Part shown: one piece after another, positions 1 to 6,285 of the stretch
How positions within the stretch are numbered: the stretch's first letter is position 1
Layout of the letters: each line of letters begins with the position of its first letter
DNA from: DATAXS01 sp036266715
GTDB lineage: Bacteria; Patescibacteriota; Minisyncoccia; UBA6257; 2-01-FULL-56-20
DNA length: 44,916 bases
Direction: 5' to 3'
Assembly (NCBI GenBank): GCA_036266715.1
Contig: DATAXS010000012.1
Span: 1-44,916, forward strand
Translations under genes and position numbers: made by a program
The notes under the pieces: generated by a model
Seen by the model: only the letters and a program-made list of their open reading frames with translations
Database searches by the model: none
Told to the model about the DNA's origin: nothing

Positions 1-2
1 GC

Positions 3-413
3 GGCAGTACCGGCACGGGCACACTGCCTCCCGTCGCAAGCCCCACCCCGCTCGTGACCCCATCCGGGAGTACTTTTGTGATAGGAACGAATCAAGGGCA
101 AGTACCGGTCAATAATTTCTACGAGAACCCGGATTACGTCACGACCGACAACCAAACCGTGGTGCTCACCGAAAACGCCACGTATACTATTGTGTACAAT
201 GTTTCAGACAGCAGCTTTATCATTTCCCTGCTTTCCACGCCGTTGCCCGCCGCCCGGACGGCCGCCGAAAGCGCCTTCCTCCAGCAACTCGGCATTACAG
301 AGAGCGACGCATGCAAGCTGAACGTGGATGAGGGCGTACCAATAAGCGTAAGCGACCAGTATCCCGGCGAAGACCTTGGGTTGAGTTTTTGCCCAGGGGC
401 GGTCGGGCTATGA
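3..413 (+). CDS. hypothetical protein, C-terminal part (5' end outside window)
   Basis: The frame is open from base 3, so the visible 136 codons are the tail of a longer protein that begins outside the window. It opens with a Gly/Ser/Thr- and Pro-rich linker, then a beta-rich stretch, then a compact tail that includes AESAFLQQLGITESDACKLN and ends in LSFCPGAVGL. Tails of this kind (an LGIT...AC-LNV segment, then a Tyr/Gly-rich strand and LSFCP) recur in secreted or surface proteins of Parcubacteria, by my recollection of the group. A GTG at 54 could be taken as a start but lies inside the linker, so I treat it as internal. It may precede the pilin cluster in the same unit. No enzymatic motif is visible. 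Confidence 0.7.
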   Translation, partial: GSTGTGTLPPVASPTPLVTPSGSTFVIGTNQGQVPVNNFYENPDYVTTDNQTVVLTENATYTIVYNVSDSSFIISLLSTPLPAARTAAESAFLQQLGITESDACKLNVDEGVPISVSDQYPGEDLGLSFCPGAVGL

Positions 414-422
414 GCGATTTAG

Positions 423-428
423 TATAAT
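423..428 (+). promoter_or_regulatory. -10 box TATAAT before first VirB2-like pilin
   Basis: A consensus TATAAT lies 19 nt before the ATG at 448, giving a predicted leader of about 12 nt. No good -35 box and no Shine-Dalgarno are visible. Confidence 0.5.
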
Positions 429-447
429 GAAATAACAAACAAAAGAA

Positions 448-837
448 ATGCTGAAGGCGCGTATTCAATTGATACAATGGACAATAGCTACGAGTGCGTT
501 TTTTACTCTTGCAGTTAATACCGTTTTTGCCCAACAGATCGGTGGGACAACCGGAAACACAAACCTTGTCCTCCAAGATCCCCTAGGGGGAAGTTGCACG
601 ACGCTGAGCTGCCCACTCACCGCCGTCACCAATTTTCTCTTCACCATTGCCATCCCGCTTTGCGGCATCATGATCCTTATAGGCGGATTTCAAATGATGA
701 CTGCGAGCGGTGATCCGGAAAAATTTTCTAAAGGGAGAAAGACCTTGCTCTATGCGGTTATCGGCTTTGTGGTGGTCCTTCTCGCGGGAAGCGTCGCCGC
801 GCTCATACAAAACATATTCGGGGGGACCTCATCATAA
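448..837 (+). CDS. VirB2/TrbC-like pilin, paralog 1
   Basis: A 129-aa small membrane protein with the layout of the T4SS-pilin (TrbC/VirB2) superfamily. An N-terminal signal segment ends in VFAQQ, a short Cys-containing loop follows, then two hydrophobic helices (about residues 58-80 and 95-117) flank the polar motif TASGDPEKFSKGRKTLLYA. That motif is shared with the next three genes. VirB2-family subunits are cleaved, stay in the membrane and polymerise into conjugative-type pili. No VirB4, VirD4 or other secretion ATPase is visible here, so use in a secretion system is not shown. It differs most from the other paralogs in its N-terminal loop. Confidence 0.8.
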   Translation: MLKARIQLIQWTIATSAFFTLAVNTVFAQQIGGTTGNTNLVLQDPLGGSCTTLSCPLTAVTNFLFTIAIPLCGIMILIGGFQMMTASGDPEKFSKGRKTLLYAVIGFVVVLLAGSVAALIQNIFGGTSS

Positions 838-841
838 AAAT

Positions 842-1234
842 ATGAGCCATATTAAAAAATATTTTTACAGATTCGGTTCGGCGATTGGCATGGCATTGAG
901 CATATCGATCTCCGCAATTGCCTACGCCCAATCAAATGGGATCCAAACGGCACCGACAACTATCATCACAAATACCACGAGTGTTGTGAACCTCTTTTGC
1001 GCGGGACTTGATTGGTTGTTTTGGGGGCTCATTGTACTCGGAGTCGCCATGTTCCTTATCGGCGGATATACCTACGCGACCGCAGCGGGGGATTCGGAAA
1101 AGGTGAGCAAGGCAACGAGGACGCTTACGTACGCCGCGATTGCGATCGTGGTGGGACTCGTGGCACGTGGTGTTCCCACGCTTATCGGCAGTTTCTTCGG
1201 CCAGAGCAGTAATTTAAACGTCTGTTCTTCATGA
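842..1234 (+). CDS. VirB2/TrbC-like pilin, paralog 2
   Basis: A 130-aa paralog of the preceding gene, starting only 4 nt after its stop, so the two are probably co-transcribed. I start it at the ATG at 842 (MSHIKKYF), which gives a signal peptide ending in AYAQ. The open frame runs further upstream only by overlapping the previous gene. Two hydrophobic helices surround the family motif ATAAGDSEKVSKATRTLTYA. The sequence LFCAGLDWLFWGLIVLGVAM before the first helix is closely matched in paralog 3. A C-terminal Cys may pair with the Cys before helix 1. A short-pilus or membrane-scaffold role is inferred from the family only. Confidence 0.8.
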   Translation: MSHIKKYFYRFGSAIGMALSISISAIAYAQSNGIQTAPTTIITNTTSVVNLFCAGLDWLFWGLIVLGVAMFLIGGYTYATAAGDSEKVSKATRTLTYAAIAIVVGLVARGVPTLIGSFFGQSSNLNVCSS

Positions 1235-1241
1235 GGGATTG

Positions 1242-1250
1242 TGCTATAAT
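1242..1250 (+). promoter_or_regulatory. extended -10 promoter (TGC-TATAAT), leaderless
   Basis: TGC-TATAAT ends 6 nt before the ATG at 1257, so transcription should begin at or next to the start codon. A weak CTGTTC is 17 nt upstream. Paralog 3 can therefore be transcribed independently of paralogs 1 and 2. Confidence 0.6.
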
Positions 1251-1256
1251 AAAATC

Positions 1257-1697
1257 ATGAAAAAAGTTGCATATCGGTGGGCCGGGATAATTGCCTTCTT
1301 TTCGAACTTCCTTATAGTTTCATTCGCATGGGCCCAAGGGGCGGAGCTTGGGGCGACAAGCGGTGGAAACGGCGCGTTCCCGACTCCCCCGACCGGCGCA
1401 CCGCCCACTCCGATTACGAGCCTCACGGGCGCAGGAGGCGTCACGGGCCTTTTTTGCTCGGCACTTGACTGGATATTTTGGATATTGATTGTCTTGGCCG
1501 TCATAATGTTCCTTATTGGTGGTTATCGCTACGTGACCTCTGGTGGGGAGGCGGAAAAGGTGAGCAAAGCAAACAGGACGCTTCTTTATGCAGCAATCGC
1601 AGTGGTAGTGGGTCTTGTGGCGGCAGGGGTCCCTTCCATCGTAGGCAGTTTCGTGGGTGGCGGCGACAATGTTGGTAGCGCTTGTAGCGGAATTTAG
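1257..1697 (+). CDS. VirB2/TrbC-like pilin, paralog 3
   Basis: A 146-aa paralog with the same plan: a signal peptide ending in AWAQ, a longer Gly/Pro/Thr-rich exposed segment (about residues 27-60), FCSALDWIFW before helix 1, and the motif TSGGEAEKVSKANRTLLYA between the helices. I choose the ATG at 1257 because it lies 6 nt after an extended -10 box and gives a basic n-region (MKKVAYRW). An in-frame ATG at 1239 is upstream of that box. The longer exposed loop may be the surface-variable part of the subunit. Function is assigned from the family and the tandem arrangement. Confidence 0.8.
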   Translation: MKKVAYRWAGIIAFFSNFLIVSFAWAQGAELGATSGGNGAFPTPPTGAPPTPITSLTGAGGVTGLFCSALDWIFWILIVLAVIMFLIGGYRYVTSGGEAEKVSKANRTLLYAAIAVVVGLVAAGVPSIVGSFVGGGDNVGSACSGI

Positions 1698-1726
1698 TTA
1701 GATGCAAGGCCGAGGGAGGCAAATTT

Positions 1727-1755
1727 TGCGATATTTTGGGAAATCGTGGTATAGT
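1727..1755 (+). promoter_or_regulatory. promoter TTGCGA-N17-TATAGT for paralog 4
   Basis: TTGCGA at 1727-1732 and TATAGT at 1750-1755 are separated by an ideal 17 nt. Transcription would start near 1762, giving a leader of about 35 nt that carries AAAGGTCG at 1772-1779, a motif shared with three other leaders in the window. A second -10-like hexamer, TATACT at 1790-1795, sits one base before the ATG. Confidence 0.65.
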
Positions 1756-1796
1756 TACACGGTAATCCCCGAAAGGTCGAAAATCACGTTATACTC

Positions 1797-2183
1797 ATGA
1801 AGAAATTCAAGCAGGTTATGATGGAATGGGGAGCGCCTATACTTGCACTCGTTGTGCCGGCGTTGGCCTTCGCGCAGATTGAACAGCCGCCCGTTACCGC
1901 TCCAGGCAACATTACGAACATCAACCAGATCACGGGCACCGCAGGCATCATCTGCACCATCATTAACTGGATTTTCTGGCTTCTCATTGTACTCACGATC
2001 ATCTTCGTGCTCGTTGCGGCTTTCCGTTATTTGACGGCCGCGGGCGACCCGGAGAAGGTCAAGAAAGCTGGTCAGACCTTGCTCTACGCGGCAATCGCAG
2101 TCATCGTCGCGCTTATTGCAAAGGGTCTTCCTCTTCTCGTCTCAAGCTTCATCGGCGGCGGGTTGAGCGGCGTCGGGTGTTAG
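1797..2183 (+). CDS. VirB2/TrbC-like pilin, paralog 4
   Basis: A 128-aa paralog. A short basic N terminus (MKKFKQ) leads into a signal peptide ending in AFAQ. ICTIINWIFWLLIVLTIIFV forms the first helix, followed by the family motif TAAGDPEKVKKAGQTLLYA and a second helix ending in LLVSSFIGG. It has its own good promoter and a 35-nt leader with the AAAGGTCG motif, whereas paralog 3 looks leaderless, so it is plausibly the most strongly expressed of the four. A hairpin terminator follows at 2208. Assignment as a pilin is from the family; the role in this organism is not shown by the sequence. Confidence 0.85.
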   Translation: MKKFKQVMMEWGAPILALVVPALAFAQIEQPPVTAPGNITNINQITGTAGIICTIINWIFWLLIVLTIIFVLVAAFRYLTAAGDPEKVKKAGQTLLYAAIAVIVALIAKGLPLLVSSFIGGGLSGVGC

Positions 2184-2207
2184 TTTTTACAGTTCACTAA
2201 AGTTTCT

Positions 2208-2230
2208 TCAAGGGGCCCACAAGGGCCTTT
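2208..2230 (+). terminator. terminator after pilin cluster
   Basis: AAGGGGCCC and GGGCCTTTT form a 9-bp stem (two G-U pairs) around a 4-5-nt loop, and the run of T is partly inside the stem. It closes the pilin cluster. Confidence 0.6.
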
Positions 2231-2261
2231 TGAATTTGTATAAAAAAAACTTTTGACTGCG

Positions 2262-2302
2262 GAAAAGAAAAACCCGCCAAGCTAGTAAAAGCCTTGGCGG
2301 GT
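2262..2302 (-). terminator. intrinsic terminator of the accessory operon
   Basis: Read on the minus strand, ACCCGCCAAG and CTTGGCGGGT form a perfect 10-bp stem around 11 nt, followed by TTTTTCTTTT. It ends transcription of the two-gene operon 2319-4141. Confidence 0.85.
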
Positions 2303-2318
2303 ACAATGTGCTGAATGT

Positions 2319-3491
2319 TTAGATACAGTAACCTGCTGCGTTTGTGGTGCCGTGCCGGAAAAGAATTCCCGGCTTGCGGCCGTCGGGCAAGGGAGCTGCT
2401 TGGAGTTGGAATGTTACTCCCATATCGGAGAGAACCGGGCGATTTGCTGCGTTGCCCATATCCCACTTGAATGGTCCCCTTACCACGAAGGTACCATTTG
2501 GGAGCTGGAACTTGAACCAGACCATCCACGACGGATTCGCGTCTGTCGTGGGGTAGGGCTGGAAACATCCTCCCTGGGTACGGAACGTATCAGGAAGAAT
2601 GTTGATCTTGCCCCAACACCCAATCGGGATACCCTGCATTACGAAGTACTGTGGAGAGCCGGGGATTTCACTGAGATCGTTCACTTGCCCCAGTGTGTCC
2701 GTGCAGTCCATGTTTGGGTTAAAGGTCGAGACATCCTCGGTTGCCGCCGAAACGGTTTTCATAAATCCAGTTTCTACGGTATCCGCGGCCTTGTCCAGTT
2801 TCTGTTTGGTCGCCGTTCTCCCGCCGAGAATGAATGTGACGGCGAGAATAAACATGATGATCACCACAACCCTCTTCATCGCGGTGTACTGCTTCCTATT
2901 TCCATTTGCCGGATCGATGAAGGTTTTCTCAAGTGGCAGGAAGTAGACAACGAGGCACGCGAAGAACAACGGAATGAGCGTGCGATCGTTGGCCAAGGGG
3001 AGCGCCGCGAGCACGATTCCCATGAACGTGGCAATCGCGGTAATTCTCCAAGACCATTCGATTAAGTCCCGTCCCTTGGGAACCAACATCGCGATGCCGG
3101 TAAATAGCGGTCGCTTGGTATAGAGGTAGGCGATCGCTCCAACAGGCACGAGCGCGGCGAGGGGGATGTAAAACAAGGCCGTATCGCGTGGGAGCATTGC
3201 GAGTCCAAAGAACACCACGGGCCAAAAGAGAATTAATCTCAAGGCCCATCGTATCCTGGATTCGATTCTTTTGACGATTGGATAGCCATTTCCCCAGGCC
3301 CACTTCGTGCCGCCCAATATCCCGCGCCCGGACGATCTGATGGCCGCCCTTATCTCCCAGAGAACACCGAGAAGGTTTTCGAACGTTAACTTCCGGAATT
3401 CCTCATCTGTTGCAAACTTGGTGCCGAGAGCGGTGAGCCCAACGGCGCCAAGAATGCTGCCGAACCATTCCCAAAATTTCTTGACGCTCAT
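2319..3491 (-). CDS. accessory membrane protein with large extracytoplasmic C-terminal domain
   Basis: A 390-aa protein I do not recognise. An N-terminal amphipathic or hydrophobic stretch (residues 3-22) is followed by a polar region. Clustered transmembrane helices at about 88-145 and 175-245 end in VVVIIMFILAVTFILGG. The last roughly 145 residues have several Cys and Trp and look folded outside the membrane. I start it at the ATG at 3491, where an AGGAGG lies 6 nt upstream and the ATG overlaps the preceding stop (ATGA). The frame is open further upstream, but only within the preceding gene. The strong Shine-Dalgarno differs from most genes in this window and suggests a different origin. 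It is coupled to the 217-aa gene, so the two probably act together. Confidence 0.75.
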   Translation of the reverse strand: MSVKKFWEWFGSILGAVGLTALGTKFATDEEFRKLTFENLLGVLWEIRAAIRSSGRGILGGTKWAWGNGYPIVKRIESRIRWALRLILFWPVVFFGLAMLPRDTALFYIPLAALVPVGAIAYLYTKRPLFTGIAMLVPKGRDLIEWSWRITAIATFMGIVLAALPLANDRTLIPLFFACLVVYFLPLEKTFIDPANGNRKQYTAMKRVVVIIMFILAVTFILGGRTATKQKLDKAADTVETGFMKTVSAATEDVSTFNPNMDCTDTLGQVNDLSEIPGSPQYFVMQGIPIGCWGKINILPDTFRTQGGCFQPYPTTDANPSWMVWFKFQLPNGTFVVRGPFKWDMGNAANRPVLSDMGVTFQLQAAPLPDGRKPGILFRHGTTNAAGYCI

Positions 3492-4141
3492 TGCGTTCCT
3501 CCTGAAGGAATGTCGATGATGCGGGGGATCGGCTGGGCTGTGTGAACTCGCCGTTCTTCCTCGCGTTTTCGAAACCACGCGGCACTTTGCCGCAGGGATT
3601 TATTCACGCCATCCGACGCCTGGTGTACGTCATTCTTTGCGGCGACGGAGTAGCGGTGTATCGTTGTCTTGAAGTCCTTCCAAAATTCGCCGAACGTCCG
3701 ACCGTAGCGTTCTCGCCAACGGTCGTAAGTCTGCAAGAACACATCGTGATCCAACCAATAGAGTACCTGGTTGAATTCCTCATCATCCAACCCATCAAGA
3801 AACATCAAGGAGTTTGTACGATCTTTGGTCGTTTCATCTTTGGGTAGTTTGGTGAGGAGTGCCACGAATCTGTTTTCTTTTTTCTCCGCGATGGCTTGTT
3901 TATGTCGCCGAAGAATGTTGAGGGGTTTTTTGCCGTTTGTGGTGAGTTTTTGTATGTCAATCACCAGTTCGGCGCGACCACACTCGGGATCCTCGACATA
4001 GGTTTTAGTTTGAGCGGTTGCATAGTTGCCCCATTTTTTGAAGAGGCCCACTATGATGCCGGATACCACCGCTTCCTGAAATACCCTGTCTAAAACCCTC
4101 ATGATCCAGGGTCTTTTGTCGGGACGAACATCGTCTGCCAT
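3488..4141 (-). CDS. accessory hypothetical protein, first gene of two-gene operon
   Basis: A 217-aa, charged, mainly helical protein with no recognised domain. A short hydrophobic segment (about residues 20-36, AVVSGIIVGLFKKWGNYA) is the only possible membrane contact. The rest is rich in Lys, Arg, Asp and Trp, for example the block LYWLDHDVFLQTYDRWRERY. Transcription can start from TTGACA-N17-TAGTAT at 4194-4222, and a textbook AAAGGAGG sits 6 nt before the ATG. Its stop overlaps the start of the membrane-protein gene by 4 nt, so the pair is translationally coupled. The pair lies between the pilin cluster and a tRNA gene, a common place for acquired DNA. Function unknown. Confidence 0.75.
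   Translation of the reverse strand: MADDVRPDKRPWIMRVLDRVFQEAVVSGIIVGLFKKWGNYATAQTKTYVEDPECGRAELVIDIQKLTTNGKKPLNILRRHKQAIAEKKENRFVALLTKLPKDETTKDRTNSLMFLDGLDDEEFNQVLYWLDHDVFLQTYDRWRERYGRTFGEFWKDFKTTIHRYSVAAKNDVHQASDGVNKSLRQSAAWFRKREEERRVHTAQPIPRIIDIPSGGTQ
3498..3503 (-). promoter_or_regulatory. consensus Shine-Dalgarno for the 390-aa membrane protein
   Basis: AGGAGG on the minus strand, 6 nt before the ATG at 3491. It decides the start codon and contrasts with the lack of such sites elsewhere. Confidence 0.75.
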
Positions 4142-4147
4142 TTTGTT

Positions 4148-4155
4148 CCTCCTTT
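4148..4155 (-). promoter_or_regulatory. consensus Shine-Dalgarno for the 217-aa protein
   Basis: AAAGGAGG on the minus strand, 6 nt before the ATG at 4141, the strongest ribosome-binding site in the window. Confidence 0.8.
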
Positions 4156-4193
4156 GCAGCGACTTTCTTTTAAATTCTCAAGAGTGCGTGAAA

Positions 4194-4222
4194 ATACTAC
4201 CATATTATATTGGTATTGTCAA
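4194..4222 (-). promoter_or_regulatory. accessory operon promoter TTGACA-N17-TAGTAT
   Basis: On the minus strand a perfect TTGACA (4217-4222) is 17 nt from TAGTAT (4194-4199), predicting a leader of about 46 nt. The -35 box overlaps the -35 box of the opposite tRNA-Leu promoter. Confidence 0.7.
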
Positions 4223-4244
4223 ATCAAGCCAGAGGGACTATGAT
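4216..4244 (+). promoter_or_regulatory. tRNA-Leu promoter TTGTCA-N17-TATGAT
   Basis: TTGTCA at 4216-4221 and TATGAT at 4239-4244 with 17-nt spacing would start transcription near 4251, ten bases before the mature tRNA. It shares the TTGTCAA box with the accessory operon promoter. Confidence 0.7.
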
Positions 4245-4260
4245 GAGCAGGCATTTATAC

Positions 4261-4346
4261 GCTGAGGTGGCGAAATGGCAGACGCGCAGGGCTTAGGACC
4301 CTGTGGGACTAAATATCCCGTGAGAGTTCAAATCTCTCCCTCAGCA
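4261..4346 (+). tRNA. tRNA-Leu (anticodon UAG)
   Basis: A class II tRNA of 86 nt. GCTGAGG (4261-4267) pairs with CCTCAGC (4339-4345), with discriminator A at 4346. The anticodon stem CAGGG/CCCTG encloses loop CTTAGGA with anticodon TAG at 4294-4296. A long variable arm (GGGA...TCCC) and a T arm with loop TTCAAAT follow. The 3' CCA is not encoded, so it must be added. It reads CUA and, by wobble, other CUN codons. Confidence 0.95.
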
Positions 4347-4384
4347 CAATCGAGCGCCGGCCTGCGCGGCGTTGTGGCACGGAA

Positions 4385-5281
4385 TTATTTACCCCTCCTC
4401 TTCCCGTGGAACGCCCCGTGCACTTCCCGGAGTTCCTTGTTCGTGAGATGCGTGTAGATCTGCGTGGTCGCGATGTTCGCGTGGCCGAGGAGTTCCTGCA
4501 CGGAGCGAAGGTCGGCGCCGTTCATAAGGAGGTCGGTGGCAAAGCTGTGGCGCAGTTGGTGCGCATGGATCCTTTTACTGATGCCGGCCTGCTTGGCGCG
4601 TTCGGCGACGAGCCGCTGCACGGCGCGCGGGGTGACGGGGCCGATGACCTTCCCGCGCCGGTCCAGGCTCACAAACAGTTTTTCTTCCGCGTCGGTGCGT
4701 TTGCCCAAATAATTTTGTATCGCGCGCCGCGCGGAATCGGCAATAAAGACCACGCGCAGCTTGTCGCCTTTCCCGCGCACGGTGACCTCGCCGCGCTTGA
4801 GGTCCAAGTAGCGGCTCAGCGCACACAGTTCCGCAAGCCGCAGGCCGGTTGAAAAGAATGTTTCCAAGATCGCCTTGTCGCGGAGCGAGCGGAGGTCGGT
4901 GCCTTTGGGCGCGGCAAGAAGCCGCTCAAGGTCGCCATATTCCAGAACCTCTATCTGCCGCGAAGGCGTTTTGGGCAGCTCGATTTTTTCCGCCGCAAGC
5001 GCCTTGATATCGCGCTTCGCGAGATATTTCAAAAAATTGCGGATGGCGATCACATAGTAACTTTGCGTGATGCGCTTTAGGCCTTCGCGGCGTGCAAGCG
5101 CCAGGCGGAACTCGCGCACGAGCCCGTCCGTGATCTCGCGCGGCATTTTTATCTGAGCAAACTTTAAAAATTCCCGGAGGTAGTGCTCGTAATTTTCCCG
5201 CGTCTTCGGCGAGCGATTTTTCTCTATTTCGAGGTAGTCTAAATATTCGCGGAAGAGTTTTTCTATTTCTGTTTCAGCCAT
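4385..5281 (-). CDS. XerC/XerD-like tyrosine recombinase
   Basis: A 298-aa site-specific recombinase. The N-terminal SAM-like core-binding domain spans about residues 6-90 (LFREYLDYLEIEK, SPKTRENYEHYLREF). The C-terminal catalytic domain carries the Arg of FSTGLRLAEL, the Lys of GKGDKLRVVF, the HxLRH motif (HAHQLRHSFATDLL), the second His in ELLGHANI and the nucleophilic Tyr in TTQIYTH. Length and motifs fit chromosomal Xer enzymes that resolve dimers at dif. It could instead have mobilised the accessory pair beyond the tRNA, but it is not in that operon. I start at the ATG at 5281, 6 nt after TATAAT; an ATG at 5299 is upstream of that box. Confidence 0.9.
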   Translation of the reverse strand: MAETEIEKLFREYLDYLEIEKNRSPKTRENYEHYLREFLKFAQIKMPREITDGLVREFRLALARREGLKRITQSYYVIAIRNFLKYLAKRDIKALAAEKIELPKTPSRQIEVLEYGDLERLLAAPKGTDLRSLRDKAILETFFSTGLRLAELCALSRYLDLKRGEVTVRGKGDKLRVVFIADSARRAIQNYLGKRTDAEEKLFVSLDRRGKVIGPVTPRAVQRLVAERAKQAGISKRIHAHQLRHSFATDLLMNGADLRSVQELLGHANIATTQIYTHLTNKELREVHGAFHGKRRGK

Positions 5282-5287
5282 GATCTC

Positions 5288-5293
5288 ATTATA
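5288..5293 (-). promoter_or_regulatory. -10 box of the Xer gene, leaderless
   Basis: On the minus strand TATAAT ends 6 nt before the ATG at 5281. It lies back to back with the rpsO promoter. No strong -35 is visible. Confidence 0.55.
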
Positions 5294-5322
5294 GTCCATC
5301 TGTCGTACAATATTGCGTGCGC

Positions 5323-5351
5323 TTGCAATTTTTATTAATAGATGATATTAT
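5323..5351 (+). promoter_or_regulatory. rpsO promoter TTGCAA-N17-TATTAT, leaderless
   Basis: TTGCAA at 5323-5328 and TATTAT at 5346-5351 are 17 nt apart. The -10 covers the upstream in-frame ATG at 5350, so that ATG cannot be in the transcript. The next ATG at 5359 is 7 nt past the -10 and coincides with the expected first base of the mRNA. Confidence 0.75.
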
Positions 5352-5358
5352 GAGTCCA

Positions 5359-5625
5359 ATGCTTACCAAACGCGTTAAATCCCGGATAATCGGGGAAAAT
5401 AAAAAACACGACAAGGACACGGGTTCTGCGGACGTGCAGATCGCTGTCATTTCCCGCCAGATCGACGAGCTCGCCACGCATCTCAAAAAGAATCCGAAGG
5501 ACAATCACTCCCGCCGCGGGCTTTTGAAGATGGTCTCCAAGCGCCGCAAACTTTCCGCGTACTTAAAGAAGAACGAGCCGGCTGCGTACGACAAGCTCGC
5601 AAAGAAACTTGACCTGAAGCGATAA
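5359..5625 (+). CDS. rpsO: 30S ribosomal protein S15
   Basis: An 88-aa S15, which binds 16S rRNA in the platform of the small subunit. Family landmarks are present: DTGSADVQIAVIS near residue 20, the HSRRGLL block, MVSKRRKL and a basic C terminus. I start it at 5359 (MLTKRVKS). This gives the same N-terminal length as E. coli S15, where DTGS falls at residues 21-24, and the upstream ATG at 5350 lies inside the -10 box. The stop overlaps the next start by one base (TAATG). The rpsO-to-pnp neighbourhood is conserved in many bacteria. Confidence 0.97.
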   Translation: MLTKRVKSRIIGENKKHDKDTGSADVQIAVISRQIDELATHLKKNPKDNHSRRGLLKMVSKRRKLSAYLKKNEPAAYDKLAKKLDLKR

Positions 5626-6257
5626 TGAAAACCGTTCCCAAGTATGCCGCTAACCAGCGGGTGGGTATTTTTATTGATGTACAAAACCTGTACCACTCGG
5701 CAAAGAACCTCTATCACGGACGCGTAAATTACGCGGAGCTTATGAAGCACCTCGTGGGCGACCGCCAGCTTGTGCGTGCGCTTGCGTATGTCGTAAAGAG
5801 CGAAGGCATTGAGCCCCAGCGTTCTTCGCGTGACCGTGACCGGGACCGGGAAACGGGCCGCAACCGGCAACCCCGCGTAAGCCTGCCGGACGATGCAGAC
5901 GACACGGGGAGTGGCGGATTGTCTTCCGAAGCAGCATTTTTTGAGGCGCTTGAGAAAGCCGGCCTTGAGCTCCGCATGAAGGACCTCCAGATATTCGCAG
6001 GCGGCATGAAGAAAGCGGACTGGGACGTCGGCATGGCCGTTGACGCCATCAGGATGTCGTCCTTCTTGGACGTCATTGTGCTCGTGACGGGGGATGGCGA
6101 CTTCCTCCCGCTCGTGGATTATTTAAAGTGGGGTGCAGGACGGCTCGTGGAAGTGGCCGCGTTCCGCAGGAGCGCTTCGTCCAAGATCCAGGAAGCCGTG
6201 GATCGTTTCATCAATATTGAAGAGATACCGCGGGCGATCATGAAGTCGCGGGTTTAA
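5625..6257 (+). CDS. NYN-domain (LabA/DUF88-type) putative ribonuclease
   Basis: A 210-aa NYN-domain protein of the PIN-like nuclease fold. The first acidic motif is GIFIDVQNLYHSAKNLY (residues 13-29). The last is VTGDGDFLPLVDYLKWGAGR (about 152-170), with Asp residues expected to bind a metal. Between them lies an inserted, very charged Arg/Asp repeat (residues 66-85) that looks flexible. The gene sits between rpsO and pnp with a TAATG junction to rpsO and 28 nt to pnp, so a role in RNA processing or turnover with PNPase is a reasonable inference. NYN proteins are usually RNases or RNA-binding; the substrate is not known. Confidence 0.85.
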   Translation: MKTVPKYAANQRVGIFIDVQNLYHSAKNLYHGRVNYAELMKHLVGDRQLVRALAYVVKSEGIEPQRSSRDRDRDRETGRNRQPRVSLPDDADDTGSGGLSSEAAFFEALEKAGLELRMKDLQIFAGGMKKADWDVGMAVDAIRMSSFLDVIVLVTGDGDFLPLVDYLKWGAGRLVEVAAFRRSASSKIQEAVDRFINIEEIPRAIMKSRV

Positions 6258-6285
6258 GGGTTTAAGTATCACACCAAAAAAGCAC

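Noticed and set aside
448..2183. Complete conjugative type IV secretion locus
   Set aside because: Only pilin-like genes are present; no ATPase, coupling protein or core-complex gene occurs in the window.
2352..3065. Plus-strand open frame of 237 codons opposite the 390-aa membrane protein
   Set aside because: The minus-strand gene has a Shine-Dalgarno, coupling, membrane helices and a terminator; the plus frame has none of these.
4261..5281. Integration site with tRNA-Leu as attB and the Xer enzyme as phage integrase
   Set aside because: I found no second copy of the tRNA-Leu 3' end near the accessory genes, the enzyme has chromosomal Xer size and motifs, and ftsK, its usual partner, is also nearby. 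Not excluded, but unsupported.
5350..5358. Upstream rpsO start (MSPMLTK)
   Set aside because: The ATG at 5350 lies within the -10 hexamer and would not be transcribed; starting at 5359 gives the normal S15 length.
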